Origin: Pseudomonas sp. AKS31
Lineage (GTDB): Bacteria; Pseudomonadota; Gammaproteobacteria; Pseudomonadales; Pseudomonadaceae
NCBI RefSeq assembly: GCF_023634765.1
Contig: NZ_JAMLFX010000001.1
Coordinates: forward strand, 202,653 to 266,652
Reading direction: 5' to 3'
Length of the DNA stretch: 64,000 nucleotides
Part shown: positions 36,610 through 46,417 of the stretch, piece after piece
Layout of the letters: the number at the start of each line of letters is the position of its first letter
Numbering within the stretch: the stretch's first letter is position 1
Notes under the pieces: generated by a model
The model's database searches: none
What the model was told of the DNA's origin: nothing
Seen by the model: the letters and a program-made list of their open reading frames with translations, nothing else
Program-made: the position numbers and the translations under genes

Positions 36610-37598
36610 TGCGGTTTGGCTGGGCCTTGGCGGGTGCGTTGCTGCTGAGTGCAATGAGTGTGTCGGCCGAGCCGTTGCAGGAGTTGCGCGTGCTCTCCGG
36701 GCACCCGGTCGACGGCATGCGCGGCGGTAACCTGTCGGGGCTGGCCATGTGTGGCGGCGAGTTGTGGACGGTGTCGGACCGCGATGACGATCAGATCTAT
36801 CGGCTCAACACCGCCGATCAGGTCTGGCAGGCCGAAGCCTTGCACATCGACGTGCCCCTGGTGCCGGAGACCGGTTTGCCGTGGGGGTTGCGCTCGCGCA
36901 ACTGGGCTGCGTCGTTCGTGCGCGGAGGCGATCTGGATTTCGAGGGCATCAGTTGCGACAGCGCCGGCAATCGCTACATTGTCAGCGAGGGCCATGCGGC
37001 GGTCTTGCAGGTGCCTGTCAGCGGCCCGGTCAACTGGTTGAAGATCTCGCCGATGATGGTTCGCGAAGCACGGGCTAGCGGCATGCTCCTGCATTTCAAT
37101 GCGATTCTCGAAGGCCTGGCAATCAACCCGGCGGGCGATCAGATGTGGCTGGCCGCTGAACGGCAAAGCCGTGGCTTGCTGCTGATCAAGCGCCAGCAGA
37201 CGGTGTGGGATTGCGACGGTCGTTGCGTGCTGCTCAGCGAGGGCGGCAAGGAAATGCAGCCGCCGCAGTTCCCGAAGGCCAGAGCGGTCGACCGGGACTT
37301 TTCCGACCTTTCATTGTTTAACGGCAAATTGTTTACCCTTGAGCGCAACGCCTTTCAGATTTGTCGGCGCGATGCGCAGACCGCCAAGGTCGAACGTTGC
37401 TGGTCGTACGCCGCTGAATTGTTGCAGACCAACCGCCGTTATTCGCAGAACTTCGGTCTGGAAGAGGCGCTGATCGTTGACGCTGATGGTGCGTGGGTCG
37501 GCGTCGACAATAATTTTGGCCCCCGCGCCGATGGTGAGGTCAGGCCGATTGTCTGGCGCTTCGCCGCGCCCGAGGGTGGCTGGAGTGCCAAGCCGTGA
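36609..37598 (+). CDS. Secreted phytase-like / esterase-like beta-propeller protein
   Basis: A 329-residue protein with a signal peptide (hydrophobic to residue 20, cleavage at VSA-EP). The mature part resembles the esterase-like activity of phytase family: LSGLAMCGGELWTVSDRDDD, DFEGISC, LEGLAINPAGDQMWLAAER and VDNNFGPRADGE are typical beta-propeller repeats. It is likely periplasmic or secreted. Start overlaps the parE stop by one base and the end overlaps the next gene by four, forming an operon parE - this gene - protease - parC. Catalytic role is uncertain. Confidence 0.75.
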   Translation: MRFGWALAGALLLSAMSVSAEPLQELRVLSGHPVDGMRGGNLSGLAMCGGELWTVSDRDDDQIYRLNTADQVWQAEALHIDVPLVPETGLPWGLRSRNWAASFVRGGDLDFEGISCDSAGNRYIVSEGHAAVLQVPVSGPVNWLKISPMMVREARASGMLLHFNAILEGLAINPAGDQMWLAAERQSRGLLLIKRQQTVWDCDGRCVLLSEGGKEMQPPQFPKARAVDRDFSDLSLFNGKLFTLERNAFQICRRDAQTAKVERCWSYAAELLQTNRRYSQNFGLEEALIVDADGAWVGVDNNFGPRADGEVRPIVWRFAAPEGGWSAKP

Positions 37599-38119
37599 GC
37601 CAGCAGCCACCGGGCAAGCGCGCCGGTCGGGTGCTGATGATTCTGGCGTGGTGCGCGGCGCTGTTTCTGGCGACGCGGTTTTTCGGCCAGTGGGAGCAAC
37701 GCCAGCAGAATCCGAACGTCGTGGTCAGTTCGGAGCAGGGCGAAGGTTTTATCGAGGTGAAACTGGCCGGCAACGCCCAAGGGCATTTTGTCGCCAGCGG
37801 TCAGATCAACGGCGAACCGGTGGAATTCATGCTCGACACCGGCGCAACCGATGTGGCGATCCCGGCGGAGCTGGCCAAACGCTTGAAGCTGGAAGAAGGT
37901 TTTGGTGTGACCCTGAGCACGGCCAACGGCCTGAGCCAGGGCTATCGGACAAAAATTGCCCGTCTGCAACTGGGCGACATCGTGCTGCGCGACGTCCGCG
38001 CACTGGTGGCGCCGGGGCTGCATGGCGATCAGGTGCTGCTCGGCATGAGCGCCCTGAACAAACTTGAATTTACCCAGCGCGGTGGCACCATGCTGCTGCG
38101 CCAGACAACGAACCGATGA
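37595..38119 (+). CDS. Clan AA aspartic protease, TIGR02281 type, membrane-anchored
   Basis: A 174-residue protein with one N-terminal membrane segment (residues 10-27) and a retropepsin-like domain. The active-site motif is [18 protein letters not shown], followed by [13 protein letters not shown] and [10 protein letters not shown], the flap and C-terminal hydrophobic Gly motifs of the TIGR02281 family. It faces the periplasm. Substrates are unknown. It overlaps the previous gene by four bases and is eight bases from parC. Confidence 0.88.
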   Translation: MSQQPPGKRAGRVLMILAWCAALFLATRFFGQWEQRQQNPNVVVSSEQGEGFIEVKLAGNAQGHFVASGQINGEPVEFMLDTGATDVAIPAELAKRLKLEEGFGVTLSTANGLSQGYRTKIARLQLGDIVLRDVRALVAPGLHGDQVLLGMSALNKLEFTQRGGTMLLRQTTNR

Positions 38120-38126
38120 GGCCCGC

Positions 38127-40400
38127 ATGAGCGACTCCCTTGATCTCAGCCTGGACGGTGTAGAACGCCGCTCGCTGGCTGACTTCACCGAAAATGCCTA
38201 CCTCAACTACTCCATGTACGTGATCATGGACCGTGCTCTGCCGCATATCGGCGATGGCCTGAAACCGGTACAGCGGCGTATCGTCTACGCCATGAGCGAG
38301 CTGGGGCTGGACGCTGACTCCAAGCACAAGAAATCGGCGCGTACCGTCGGTGACGTGCTCGGTAAGTTCCACCCGCACGGCGATTCGGCGTGCTACGAAG
38401 CGATGGTGCTGATGGCGCAGCCGTTCAGCTATCGCTACACGCTGGTCGACGGCCAGGGCAACTGGGGTGCGCCGGACGATCCGAAGTCTTTCGCCGCCAT
38501 GCGTTACACCGAAGCACGCCTGTCGCGCTATTCCGAAGTACTGCTCAGCGAACTGGGCCAAGGCACCGCCGATTGGGGCCCGAACTTCGACGGCACCTTG
38601 CAGGAGCCTTTGGTTCTGCCAGCGCGCCTGCCGAACATCCTGCTCAACGGCACCACCGGCATTGCCGTGGGCATGGCCACCGATGTGCCGCCGCACAACC
38701 TGCGTGAAGTGGCCACCGCTTGCGTACGTCTGCTCGATGAGCCGAAAGCCACGGTCGAGCAACTTTGCGAACACATCCAAGGTCCGGATTATCCGACCGA
38801 AGCGGAAATCATCACGCCGCGCGCCGACCTGCTGAAGATGTACGAAACCGGCAAGGGTTCGGTGCGCATGCGCGCCGTGTACCACGTCGAGGATGGCGAC
38901 ATCATCGTCACTGCGCTGCCGCACCAGGTGTCCGGCGCCAAGGTGCTGGAGCAGATCGCCGCGCTGATGCAGGCCAAACCGTCGAAAGCCCCGCAGATCG
39001 CTGACCTGCGTGACGAATCCGACCACGAAAACCCGTGCCGTATCGTGATCATCCCGGTCAACAGCCGCGTCGATCACGAAGCGCTGATGCAGCACCTGTT
39101 CGCCAGCACCGAGCTGGAGTCGACCTACCGGGTCAACGTCAACATCATCGGTCTGGACGGCAAGCCGCAGCTGAAAAACCTGCGTGCGCTGCTGGTCGAG
39201 TGGCTGGAATTCCGCGTGCTGACCGTGCGTCGCCGCCTGCAATTCCGCCTCGACAAAGTCGAGCGTCGTCTGCACCTGTTGGACGGTTTGCTGATCGCTT
39301 ACCTCAACCTCGATGAAGTGATCCACATCATCCGCACCGAGGAACACCCGAAAGCCAAGCTGATCGAGCGTTTCGCCCTCAGCGAGATTCAGGCCGACTA
39401 CATCCTCGACACCCGTCTGCGTCAGTTGGCGCGACTGGAAGAGATGAAGCTGCGCGACGAGCAGGACGAACTGCTCAAGGAGCAAGCCAAGCTGCAAGCT
39501 CTGCTGGGCAGCGAAGCCAAGCTGAAGAAGCTGGTGCGTACCGAGCTGTTGAAAGACGCCGAAACCTACGGCGATGACCGTCGGTCGCCAATCGTCGAGC
39601 GTGCTGAAGCCAAGGCGCTGACCGAACACGATCTGCTGCCGAACGAGAAAGTTACCGTTGTGCTGTCGGAAAAAGGCTGGATCCGTTCCGCCAAAGGTCA
39701 TGACATCGACGCCACCGGCCTGTCGTACAAGGCCGGCGACGGCTTCAAGACCTCGGCAGCGGGGCGCTCCAACCAGTTTGCGGTGTTTATCGACTCGACC
39801 GGCCGCAGCTACTCGGTCGCCGCGCACACCTTGCCGTCGGCCCGTGGCCAGGGCGAACCGCTGACCGGTCGCCTGACGCCGCCGCCAGGCGCGAGCTTCG
39901 AATGTGTGCTGATGCCGGAAGATGATGCGTTGTACGTGATCGCGTCCGACGCCGGTTACGGTTTCGTGGTCAAGGGCGAAGACCTGCAAGCCAAGAACAA
40001 GGCCGGTAAAGCCCTGTTGAGCCTGCCGAACAACGCCAAAGTGATCGCGCCGCGCCCGGTGGCCGATCGTGAGCAGAACTGGCTGGCCTCGGTCACGACC
40101 GAAGGTCGCCTGCTGATCTTCAAAATCAGCGATCTGCCACAATTAGGTAAGGGCAAAGGCAACAAGATCATCGGTATTTCCGGTGAACGCGTGGCCAGTC
40201 GCGAAGAATATGTCACGGACATTGCCGTACTTCCGGAAGGCGCCACCTTGGTGCTGCAGGCCGGAAAACGGACCCTGTCGCTTAAAGCCGACGACCTCGA
40301 ACACTACAAGGGTGAGCGTGGCCGTCGTGGCAATAAGCTTCCAAGGGGCTTCCAGAGGGTGGATGCGCTGCTCGTCGAAAACCTCAATCAGGCGTCCTAG
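38127..40400 (+). CDS. parC: DNA topoisomerase IV subunit A
   Basis: A 757-residue DNA-cleaving subunit. The quinolone-resistance region reads [13 protein letters not shown] with Ser 87 and Glu 91, the susceptible residues of P. aeruginosa numbering. The active-site Tyr is in [13 protein letters not shown] (Tyr 127). The C-terminal beta-pinwheel repeats include [20 protein letters not shown] longer reading from 38064 enters the preceding gene; ATG 38127 is chosen. It forms the ParC2ParE2 tetramer with the product of parE at 34702. Confidence 0.97.
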   Translation: MSDSLDLSLDGVERRSLADFTENAYLNYSMYVIMDRALPHIGDGLKPVQRRIVYAMSELGLDADSKHKKSARTVGDVLGKFHPHGDSACYEAMVLMAQPFSYRYTLVDGQGNWGAPDDPKSFAAMRYTEARLSRYSEVLLSELGQGTADWGPNFDGTLQEPLVLPARLPNILLNGTTGIAVGMATDVPPHNLREVATACVRLLDEPKATVEQLCEHIQGPDYPTEAEIITPRADLLKMYETGKGSVRMRAVYHVEDGDIIVTALPHQVSGAKVLEQIAALMQAKPSKAPQIADLRDESDHENPCRIVIIPVNSRVDHEALMQHLFASTELESTYRVNVNIIGLDGKPQLKNLRALLVEWLEFRVLTVRRRLQFRLDKVERRLHLLDGLLIAYLNLDEVIHIIRTEEHPKAKLIERFALSEIQADYILDTRLRQLARLEEMKLRDEQDELLKEQAKLQALLGSEAKLKKLVRTELLKDAETYGDDRRSPIVERAEAKALTEHDLLPNEKVTVVLSEKGWIRSAKGHDIDATGLSYKAGDGFKTSAAGRSNQFAVFIDSTGRSYSVAAHTLPSARGQGEPLTGRLTPPPGASFECVLMPEDDALYVIASDAGYGFVVKGEDLQAKNKAGKALLSLPNNAKVIAPRPVADREQNWLASVTTEGRLLIFKISDLPQLGKGKGNKIIGISGERVASREEYVTDIAVLPEGATLVLQAGKRTLSLKADDLEHYKGERGRRGNKLPRGFQRVDALLVENLNQAS

Positions 40401-40406
40401 AGAGCT

Positions 40407-40433
40407 CGATCTACGATTTAACGCGTAGATCGA
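40407..40433 (+). terminator. Hairpin after parC, weak terminator candidate
   Basis: Ten-base arms TCGATCTACG and CGTAGATCGA enclose a seven-base loop, seven bases after the parC stop. It is followed by CGCTTTGG rather than a long T-run, so termination efficiency is doubtful. Confidence 0.4.
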
Positions 40434-40565
40434 CGCTTTGGCGCTGGAGTCGGAACGCATATTCACGGATGATATGGCCTTTCCAAGCGCCGGCGTGGCC
40501 GAGCGTTCTTCATATTTATTGAGTATTTTCACTGTGGTCAGCCTTGTGGCGGCCACCTGGACGGG

Positions 40566-41279
40566 ATGATGACTGCTCTGCGCCCCCTTATTTTCCTGCT
40601 CGCCGGCGTTTTGGGCCTGGCGGGTTGCAGCGTTCACCAGCCGGTGTCGCTGTATCAACTGGACAGCGGAAGTCCGGTTCAGCCTGCGCAAAGCGCGGGC
40701 ATGGCGGTTTTGTTAGGCCCGGTAGTCGTAGCCGATTACCTGCAACGTGAGACTTTGCTGCAACGTCAACCGGACGGTAGCCTGCAAGCGGCGACCGACG
40801 GTCGTTGGGCTGGCAGCCTTTCGTCGGATATTGATCAGTTGCTGATGCGTCAGGTGGCTGGCCATCTGGACAGCCAGCGTGTGGTGCTGGCACCGGCTAC
40901 TACGGGGTTCACTCCGGATGTGCAGGTGTTGTTGACCATCACGCGTCTGGACTCTGGCCAGAAACAACCGGCGATACTTGATGCGCAATGGCGTCTGATC
41001 GACCGTCGTGGTCAGGTGCGCGATAACCGCATCGTTCATCTGCAAGAGCTGCATGCTGGCAGTACGGCTTCGCAGGTGCAGGCCCAGGGCATTTTGCTGC
41101 AGCGTCTGGCCGAGCAATTGTCGGTAGCGCTCAAGCCGTTGGCCAATCAGCCTCCGGTGGCCGAGGCCCCGCGTAAAGCGGCACCGAAACCGGCAGCACC
41201 GGCGACGGAGGCCGAGAAGCAGCCGAAGATTCCAATGGCATCACCGATTCGTACCGATATGGAAGTGTTCCGCTTCTAA
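40566..41279 (+). CDS. ABC-transport auxiliary lipoprotein (PqiC/YmbA-like)
   Basis: A 237-residue protein with a lipoprotein signal (PLIFLLAGVLGLAGC, lipobox LAGC). The body has LYQLDSG, LLGPVVVADYLQRETLLQR and RWAGSLSSDIDQLLMRQVA, the hallmarks of the PqiC/YmbA (DUF330) family, whose members assist MCE/ABC lipid transport to the outer membrane. A Pro/Ala-rich tail runs from about residue 195. No MCE or ABC gene is adjacent. ATG at 40566 or 40569 are equally possible. An intrinsic terminator follows. Confidence 0.85.
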   Translation: MMTALRPLIFLLAGVLGLAGCSVHQPVSLYQLDSGSPVQPAQSAGMAVLLGPVVVADYLQRETLLQRQPDGSLQAATDGRWAGSLSSDIDQLLMRQVAGHLDSQRVVLAPATTGFTPDVQVLLTITRLDSGQKQPAILDAQWRLIDRRGQVRDNRIVHLQELHAGSTASQVQAQGILLQRLAEQLSVALKPLANQPPVAEAPRKAAPKPAAPATEAEKQPKIPMASPIRTDMEVFRF

Positions 41280-41300
41280 GCCTGGACCGAGTCAGAACAG

Positions 41301-41325
41301 AGCCCGCCTTGTGCGGGCTTTGTTG
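41301..41325 (+). terminator. Intrinsic terminator after the PqiC-like gene
   Basis: Stem AGCCCGC / GCGGGCT with loop CTTGT, followed by TTGTTGTG, 21 bases after the stop codon. Confidence 0.8.
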
Positions 41326-41350
41326 TGTCTGGGGTTTGGTGGGGAGGATC

Positions 41351-41650
41351 AAAAGCCCCTCACCCTAGCCCTCTCCCGGAGGGAGAGGGGACTGACCGAG
41401 GTGTCTGGCGTCATACATCGACCTGAAAGAGCTTGGCGAATGTGGATTCGGTAGAAGTGTCTGGCGTCATACATCGACCTGAAAGAGCTTGGCGAATGTG
41501 GATTCGGTAGAAGTGTCTGACGTCATACATCGACCTGAAAGAGCTTGGCGATTATGGATTCAAAGCAGGACGTGCAGGTCGGTGTATTTCGGCAATATCC
41601 CCCGATCAGTCCCCTCTCCCTCTGGGAGAGGGCTAGGGTGAGGGGCTTTT
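41351..41650. mobile_element. MITE-like element: 48-base terminal inverted repeats around a tandem-repeat core
   Basis: The ends AAAAGCCCCTCACCCTAGCC... (from 41351) and ...GGCTAGGGTGAGGGGCTTTT (to 41650) are inverted copies over about 48 bases with few mismatches. Inside lies a direct repeat of 56 bases in 2.8 copies. No open reading frame of note is present. Structure and size (300 bases) suggest a non-autonomous element or repeat dispersed in Pseudomonas genomes. No target-site duplication was established. Confidence 0.65.
41401..41560. repeat. Tandem direct repeat, 56-base unit, 2.8 copies
   Basis: Units start at 41401, 41457 and 41513. The first two are identical; the third has G to A at its eighth base and diverges after about 38 bases. 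The segment CATCGACCTG in the last unit is also an inverted match to CAGGTCGGTG at about 41575, so the core has its own hairpin potential. Confidence 0.9.
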
Positions 41651-41661
41651 CAGTCAGCCAC

Positions 41662-41696
41662 AAAAAAGCCCGCAGACAATCACTCGTCTGCGGGCT
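41662..41696 (-). terminator. Intrinsic terminator of the YtjB-like gene (minus strand)
   Basis: Stem AGCCCGCAGAC / GTCTGCGGGCT with a seven- to eight-base loop. On the minus strand it is followed by six T residues (AAAAAA at 41662-41667 on the plus strand). It lies about 20 bases beyond the minus-strand stop at 41718. Confidence 0.85.
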
Positions 41697-41717
41697 TCTG
41701 TGTTTAAGGCCTAAGGC

Positions 41718-43223
41718 TTACGCCCGACGCTCATGCATCCGCGCCAGTTGCCGTTCGAGCATCGACGGATAAGGCTCCATCAACCGCTCCACGCAGCAAG
41801 CACCCTCAGGGCTGGCGATCGGGCGGATCCGCGCACGCTGGCGTATCAGCGCGTCGTCGCTGATCTTGCGCTCAACCAGCAGCAGGTTGCGGCTGTGCTG
41901 CGACAAGGCCAGTGCGTCCTGAGCCGAATCGGTCAGCAGCAGATCGATCTGGCTCAGGCCGAACAGCTCATCGCCCAGCGTCAAACCCAACTGCAATTGC
42001 AGGGTGATGCCGCTGTCCGCGACCTCAATCTGCAACTGATGGCCCAGCGCCCGCAGCAGCTCGCCGCAGCAGATCGCGTTGGTCAGGTAATCGTCGCCGC
42101 TGTCTTCAGTGTGGAACAGCATCAGCGTGCTGCCGTCGTTCAGGGTTTCGATTTCGCCCTGATACAGCGACGCAGCCTGATCGAGGCAGTCGCGATAGCG
42201 CTCCTGCAATTCTTCAAGGCGTGCCCGCGGCAAGCGGCGCAGTTGCTCTTGTGAGCCCAATTGCACGGCCAGCACGGCGGTGTGCTGCGGCACGCTTGGA
42301 GACGGTTGGCGGATGACGGGTTGGGGCGCGCCATTGAGCGACTCATCGCGCAGGTCGGCGAATGCGTCATCGTCATCTTCATCTTCGACGGTGCTGACCA
42401 GATGTCTCGGCGCAGGCTTCTGCGCGGCCATTGGACGGGTTTCGTCGAAACTCGGATCACGCAAGTTGCGCACCTCGAATTCCGGCTCGTCCTCTTCGTC
42501 CTCGAACTCAGGCTCCGGTTCAGGTACAGGCTCTGGCGCGTAGTTGGCGTGCAGCTGACGCGCCAGATCGCCGATTTCATCCTGACGATCGATGCCTGGC
42601 GTGTATTCGTCGATGCGGCGCAGCCAGACGCGCAATTGCAGCAACGGCGTCGACAGGTAGCGGCCCATGCGCAGGCTCAGGGCCAGCGACAGCGCCAGCA
42701 GGATCCCGCTGAGGATGCCCATGCTTTGCAGACTGATGGTCATCGGCTGCTGGAACTGATCCATGTCCAGGCTGATGCGCAGTTGCCCGGCAGTCACGTC
42801 CTGGAAGGTGATCTTGCTCTCGTACATGCCCTCGGCTTCGCCCAGCAGGCTGTGCTTGGGCCGCTGACCGGACTCGGCGAGGATGCGGTTATCCACGCTA
42901 TAGATCGCCGCGTGGGCCACCAGTTTGTTTTTGGTCAGATTGTTGAGCAGCACGTTGAGGCTGAGGATGTCGTTGGACACCAACAGCTCCGTGGCAGAAG
43001 TCGCGGTCTGCGTGGTCAGGCTTTCGCCCAGCGCATCGGCCTGCTGGTGCATGGCCTGCTTGAATTGCAAACCCATCACGCCGGCATAGATCACCAGGGC
43101 CAGAGCGACCAGGATCACGTTATGGCTGGCAATGCGCAATGCAATCGGTACACGGCGGTGGCGCAGTGCACGGAAGATCAGCAGGAAGAAGTTATCGGTT
43201 TTAACTGGCGTGGGCCGGTTCAC
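41718..43223 (-). CDS. AhpA/YtjB (Smp) family membrane protein
   Basis: A 501-residue protein. Two membrane segments (about residues 35-52 and 165-185) enclose a periplasmic sensor-like part, followed by a HAMP-like region. Then come an acidic low-complexity linker rich in Glu, Pro and Asp (about residues 225-300) and a C-terminal cytoplasmic domain with VLAVQLGSQEQLRRLPRARL that resembles an adenylate-cyclase-like fold. Family members (YtjB/Smp in E. coli) neighbour serB, as here, in divergent orientation. Function is not established; AhpA is described as a virulence regulator in Aeromonas. It ends at an intrinsic terminator. Confidence 0.72.
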   Translation of the reverse strand: MNRPTPVKTDNFFLLIFRALRHRRVPIALRIASHNVILVALALVIYAGVMGLQFKQAMHQQADALGESLTTQTATSATELLVSNDILSLNVLLNNLTKNKLVAHAAIYSVDNRILAESGQRPKHSLLGEAEGMYESKITFQDVTAGQLRISLDMDQFQQPMTISLQSMGILSGILLALSLALSLRMGRYLSTPLLQLRVWLRRIDEYTPGIDRQDEIGDLARQLHANYAPEPVPEPEPEFEDEEDEPEFEVRNLRDPSFDETRPMAAQKPAPRHLVSTVEDEDDDDAFADLRDESLNGAPQPVIRQPSPSVPQHTAVLAVQLGSQEQLRRLPRARLEELQERYRDCLDQAASLYQGEIETLNDGSTLMLFHTEDSGDDYLTNAICCGELLRALGHQLQIEVADSGITLQLQLGLTLGDELFGLSQIDLLLTDSAQDALALSQHSRNLLLVERKISDDALIRQRARIRPIASPEGACCVERLMEPYPSMLERQLARMHERRA

Positions 43224-43357
43224 TGAGCTCGGCTCTTTTGTCCGTGAAGTTGACGCGCAGTATAGCGACAGGCCCTAGACCGGCAAAGCGCTCACGGTGC
43301 CCGATGGTCACTGAAAGTGGGTAGAATGCGGTTTTTTTCCAGTTGCGGGGGTGCGCG

Positions 43358-44572
43358 TTGCGCGAAATCGTCCTGATTAACATCACGGGAGTCGACCGTC
43401 CGGGTCTGACGGCAGCCATTACCGGCGTTCTGGCACAAGGTGGTGTGAACATTCTCGACATCGGTCAGGCGGTGATCCACGACACCCTGTCGTTCGGCAT
43501 CCTGGTTGAGATTCCCGATTCCGAGCAGGGTAAATCCGTGCTCAAAGACATCCTGTTCAAGGGCTACGAGCTCGACCAGCAGGTGCGCTTCACGCCGGTA
43601 TCCGAAGAGGATTACCAGCAGTGGGTGGGCAATCAGGGCAAGAAACGCCACATCGTCACCCTGCTGACCCGCAAAGTCACCGCCGGCCAATTGCAGGCCG
43701 TCAGCTCGATCACCGCCAAATATGGCCTGAACATCGATCACATCGACCGTCTGTCGGGTCGCATGCCGCTGGACACCCCGGCTGATAAGGGCAAGGGCTG
43801 CATCGAGTTCTCCGTGCGTGGCGAAGCGGCTGATCCGCAAGCGCTGCGTGCCGAATTCCTCAGCGTGGCCCAAGAGCTGAACGTCGACATCGCCTTCCAG
43901 GAAGATTCGCTGTTCCGCCGTAATCGTCGTCTGGCGGTGTTCGACATGGACTCGACGCTGATCGAAGCCGAGGTCATCGACGAGTTGGCCAAGGCTGCCG
44001 GTGTCGGCGAGCAGGTGTCGGCAATCACTGAACGCGCCATGGCCGGCGAGCTCGACTTCCGCGCCAGTTTCAAAGAGCGTCTGGCCTTGCTCAAAGGTCT
44101 GGATGTCAGCGTGCTGGACTCGATCGGCGCTTCGCTGCGTCTGACCGAAGGCGCCGAAACGCTGTTCGCCGAACTCAAGCGTCTGGGCTACAAGACTGCA
44201 ATTCTCTCCGGTGGCTTCACCTATTTTGCCAAGCAATTGCAGGCCAAACTGGGCATCGACTACGTGTTCGCCAACGAGCTGGAAGTGGTCGACGGCAAGT
44301 GTACTGGCGTGGCGATCGAGCCGATTGTCGATGCCCAGCGCAAGGCTGATTTGCTGAAAGAGTTGGCACACAAGGAAGGGTTGCGTCTGGAGCAGACCAT
44401 CGCGGTCGGCGACGGCGCGAATGATCTGCCGATGCTGGCGATTGCCGGTTTGGGCGTGGCGTTCCGTGCCAAGCCGCTGGTCAAACAGTCGGCGAAGCAG
44501 GCGATTTCGACGTTGGGGCTGGATGGCGTGCTGTATCTGCTGGGTTTCCGCGATCGCGACGGGCAGTTGTAA
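43358..44572 (+). CDS. serB: Phosphoserine phosphatase
   Basis: A 404-residue enzyme for the last step of serine synthesis. The N-terminal half has two ACT-like domains (REIVLINITGVDRPGLTAAI; IVTLLTRKVTAGQLQAVSS). The C-terminal HAD domain has the nucleophile motif VFDMDSTLIEAEVIDELA, LSGGFTYFAKQLQ, and GDGANDLPML. In-frame TTG codons at 43343 and 43358 compete; the second gives the known Pseudomonas N-terminus (L/MREIVLIN). A TAGAAT -10-like box is at 43322-43327. Confidence 0.94.
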   Translation: MREIVLINITGVDRPGLTAAITGVLAQGGVNILDIGQAVIHDTLSFGILVEIPDSEQGKSVLKDILFKGYELDQQVRFTPVSEEDYQQWVGNQGKKRHIVTLLTRKVTAGQLQAVSSITAKYGLNIDHIDRLSGRMPLDTPADKGKGCIEFSVRGEAADPQALRAEFLSVAQELNVDIAFQEDSLFRRNRRLAVFDMDSTLIEAEVIDELAKAAGVGEQVSAITERAMAGELDFRASFKERLALLKGLDVSVLDSIGASLRLTEGAETLFAELKRLGYKTAILSGGFTYFAKQLQAKLGIDYVFANELEVVDGKCTGVAIEPIVDAQRKADLLKELAHKEGLRLEQTIAVGDGANDLPMLAIAGLGVAFRAKPLVKQSAKQAISTLGLDGVLYLLGFRDRDGQL

Positions 44573-44580
44573 TTAAAGAT

Positions 44581-44660
44581 CAAAAGATCGCAGCCTTCGG
44601 CAGCTCCTACAGAGGGATATGCATTTCCCTGTAGGAGCTGCCGAAGGCTGCGATCTTTTG
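44581..44660. repeat. REP inverted repeat pair between serB and the FimW-like gene
   Basis: Near-perfect inverted copies CAAAAGATCGCAGCCTTCGG... and complement around a short AT-rich centre. It belongs to the same class as 25722-25798 and lies between two convergent genes. Confidence 0.92.
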
Positions 44661-44662
44661 CT

Positions 44663-46417
44663 TTAAAGCGACTTCCACAACGAATCAAAATCCTCCTCGC
44701 TCCCGCCATTGCGCGCGGCCTCCAGCGAGCGATAAGCGAACTGATTGAAACTGTGCGTACTCGCTACCCGTCGATCCAGCCCGGCGCGATGTTCTTCGCC
44801 CAGGGTGTTGATCAGCACTTTATTGCCTTCCTGAAACGGCAAGCGCGGCGCCAGCAAAGTCGCCGGCAAGTCGATCGCGCTGATCTCCGGTAGCAACAAG
44901 CCGCGCAGATACTGGCTGTGATCATCCCGCGAGCGCACCAGTTGCAGACCGCAAGGCTGGGCATGGGGCGCCACAAGCTCAATGCCCATTTGTGTGCCGC
45001 CGCCGCGCACCTGGCGGATCCAGCGAATGACCGCGATGCTCCAGCCCAGACTGACACTGTCGTGGATGCCGAGCATTTCCCCGGCCTGCAGTTCGGCAGG
45101 CACTTCATCCGGCCACGCGAGGCAGTATCCGCCGGGGCTGTGATTGATCACCGGCAAGGCATAGGTCGGGTAATGCGGCGTACTGTCCGTGCCGCCTTCA
45201 TCCTCGAGCAAATGGTCGTACTGGATTTCCTCGTAAGGCAAAAATTCATCAGATTTGCTCTGCGGTGCTGCGTCGAAGGCCTGGCTCCAACTGTCCTTTT
45301 CACCTTCAGCGACGCTACTGCAGAAATTTGCCGGGCGCGCTGCGGGATGCTTGAGCAATTCGCTGAAACTGCGCTCGCCGCCGAGGTAAAAGTGCAGGGC
45401 GCTCATACCCACGCATACAGTGAGATTGCCCTGGCCAACGGTACGTTGAAAGCTGCGCTCGGCGGCCTGCCCCCAAGTCGCGTGCAGGTGTTGTAGGGTA
45501 TCGAGGCTCAGGCCGGCCGGCACGGGTAGCGGCGTTGATGTGTCTTGATGCTGCAAATGCGCTTCGATGGCGTTCACCAGTGGCTGCGGATCGAAGCCGA
45601 GCAATCCGGGCTGTTCTTCGCTGCGAAACATGTTGCGGTAGCGCGGGCCGGCATCGATTGCCGGGCTGATCGCAAACAGGCCTTCGCTCGTGCGAGCGGG
45701 ATGCAATTTGAGCAGGGCGCTCCACGGTTCGAGTACTTCGGCCAAGCGGGCGATCTGGTTCTGCCGCAATTGATTGCAGCGGGCACTGCCCAGAAGCAGG
45801 GCGGCGATGTAGGTCTGTTCAAGGCTGAGTTCGGTGGTGAGGCTGGCGAGATCGTCATGCACCCGGCGCTGTTGCAACTGCATTTCGCAGGCGCTGCGAT
45901 ACAGCTGATGCAGTTCGAACCACACATGCTCCGGCGCAGAGCTATACAACTGCGTCGCACGCAGCAGCTGACCTTTGAGTGCATGGGCCGCCCGTTGCAG
46001 GGCCGTGCTGACCAATGCCGCGCGATCCTTGCTGTACTTCGGCGCAATCCGCAACACGATCTGTTTGTAGCCGACGGCCAGATGGCTTTGCAGCGCCTTG
46101 CACAGATTGCTGATCTTGCGCGAGCGCTCGTCGAGCATGATCGCCTGATGCATGAAGTGCCGCTCCAGATGCTGGCAGACGAAATACACCTCGGGGCGCA
46201 GCAGCTCCAGCAGGTTGAGGCGGTTGTCGCTGGGGGTGAGCAACTGGTTGAGTTCGCCCAGGCCTTGATACAGCAGGCGGGCGGTTTCACCGATGTTGGC
46301 CTTGGGCAGGCCGGCGATCCAGCGCTTGAGGTCGCGCGGGGTGGCTTCGCAAAACGACAGACGCGTTTGCGTCGGGGTCGGGGCGCTCAGGGAGGGTAGG
46401 GGGCGAGATTCACTCAT
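44663..46417 (-). CDS. PilZ-domain protein, probable FimW-like c-di-GMP effector
   Basis: A 584-residue protein. The N-terminal 300 residues are helical, with QTRLSFCEATPRDLKRWIAGLP near the start. The C-terminal part (about 405-510) has a PilZ-like NxSxxG motif, NHSPGG at residues 425-430, followed by GWSIAVIRWIRQ and GGTQMGIEL, typical PilZ strands. No RxxxR motif is clear in front of it. In P. aeruginosa the gene between psd and fimX is FimW (PA4958), a surface-sensing c-di-GMP effector, as I recall it. Here the neighbour is serB and no fimX is present. Confidence 0.65.
   Translation of the reverse strand: MSESRPLPSLSAPTPTQTRLSFCEATPRDLKRWIAGLPKANIGETARLLYQGLGELNQLLTPSDNRLNLLELLRPEVYFVCQHLERHFMHQAIMLDERSRKISNLCKALQSHLAVGYKQIVLRIAPKYSKDRAALVSTALQRAAHALKGQLLRATQLYSSAPEHVWFELHQLYRSACEMQLQQRRVHDDLASLTTELSLEQTYIAALLLGSARCNQLRQNQIARLAEVLEPWSALLKLHPARTSEGLFAISPAIDAGPRYRNMFRSEEQPGLLGFDPQPLVNAIEAHLQHQDTSTPLPVPAGLSLDTLQHLHATWGQAAERSFQRTVGQGNLTVCVGMSALHFYLGGERSFSELLKHPAARPANFCSSVAEGEKDSWSQAFDAAPQSKSDEFLPYEEIQYDHLLEDEGGTDSTPHYPTYALPVINHSPGGYCLAWPDEVPAELQAGEMLGIHDSVSLGWSIAVIRWIRQVRGGGTQMGIELVAPHAQPCGLQLVRSRDDHSQYLRGLLLPEISAIDLPATLLAPRLPFQEGNKVLINTLGEEHRAGLDRRVASTHSFNQFAYRSLEAARNGGSEEDFDSLWKSL

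Noticed and set aside
38070..40142. 690-codon open frame antisense to parC
   Set aside because: ParC is unambiguous. No domain is seen in the antisense product.
41401..41560. Regular direct repeats that could suggest a CRISPR array
   Set aside because: The 56-base units are contiguous with no variable spacers, and no cas genes are near. It is a tandem repeat inside an inverted-repeat element.
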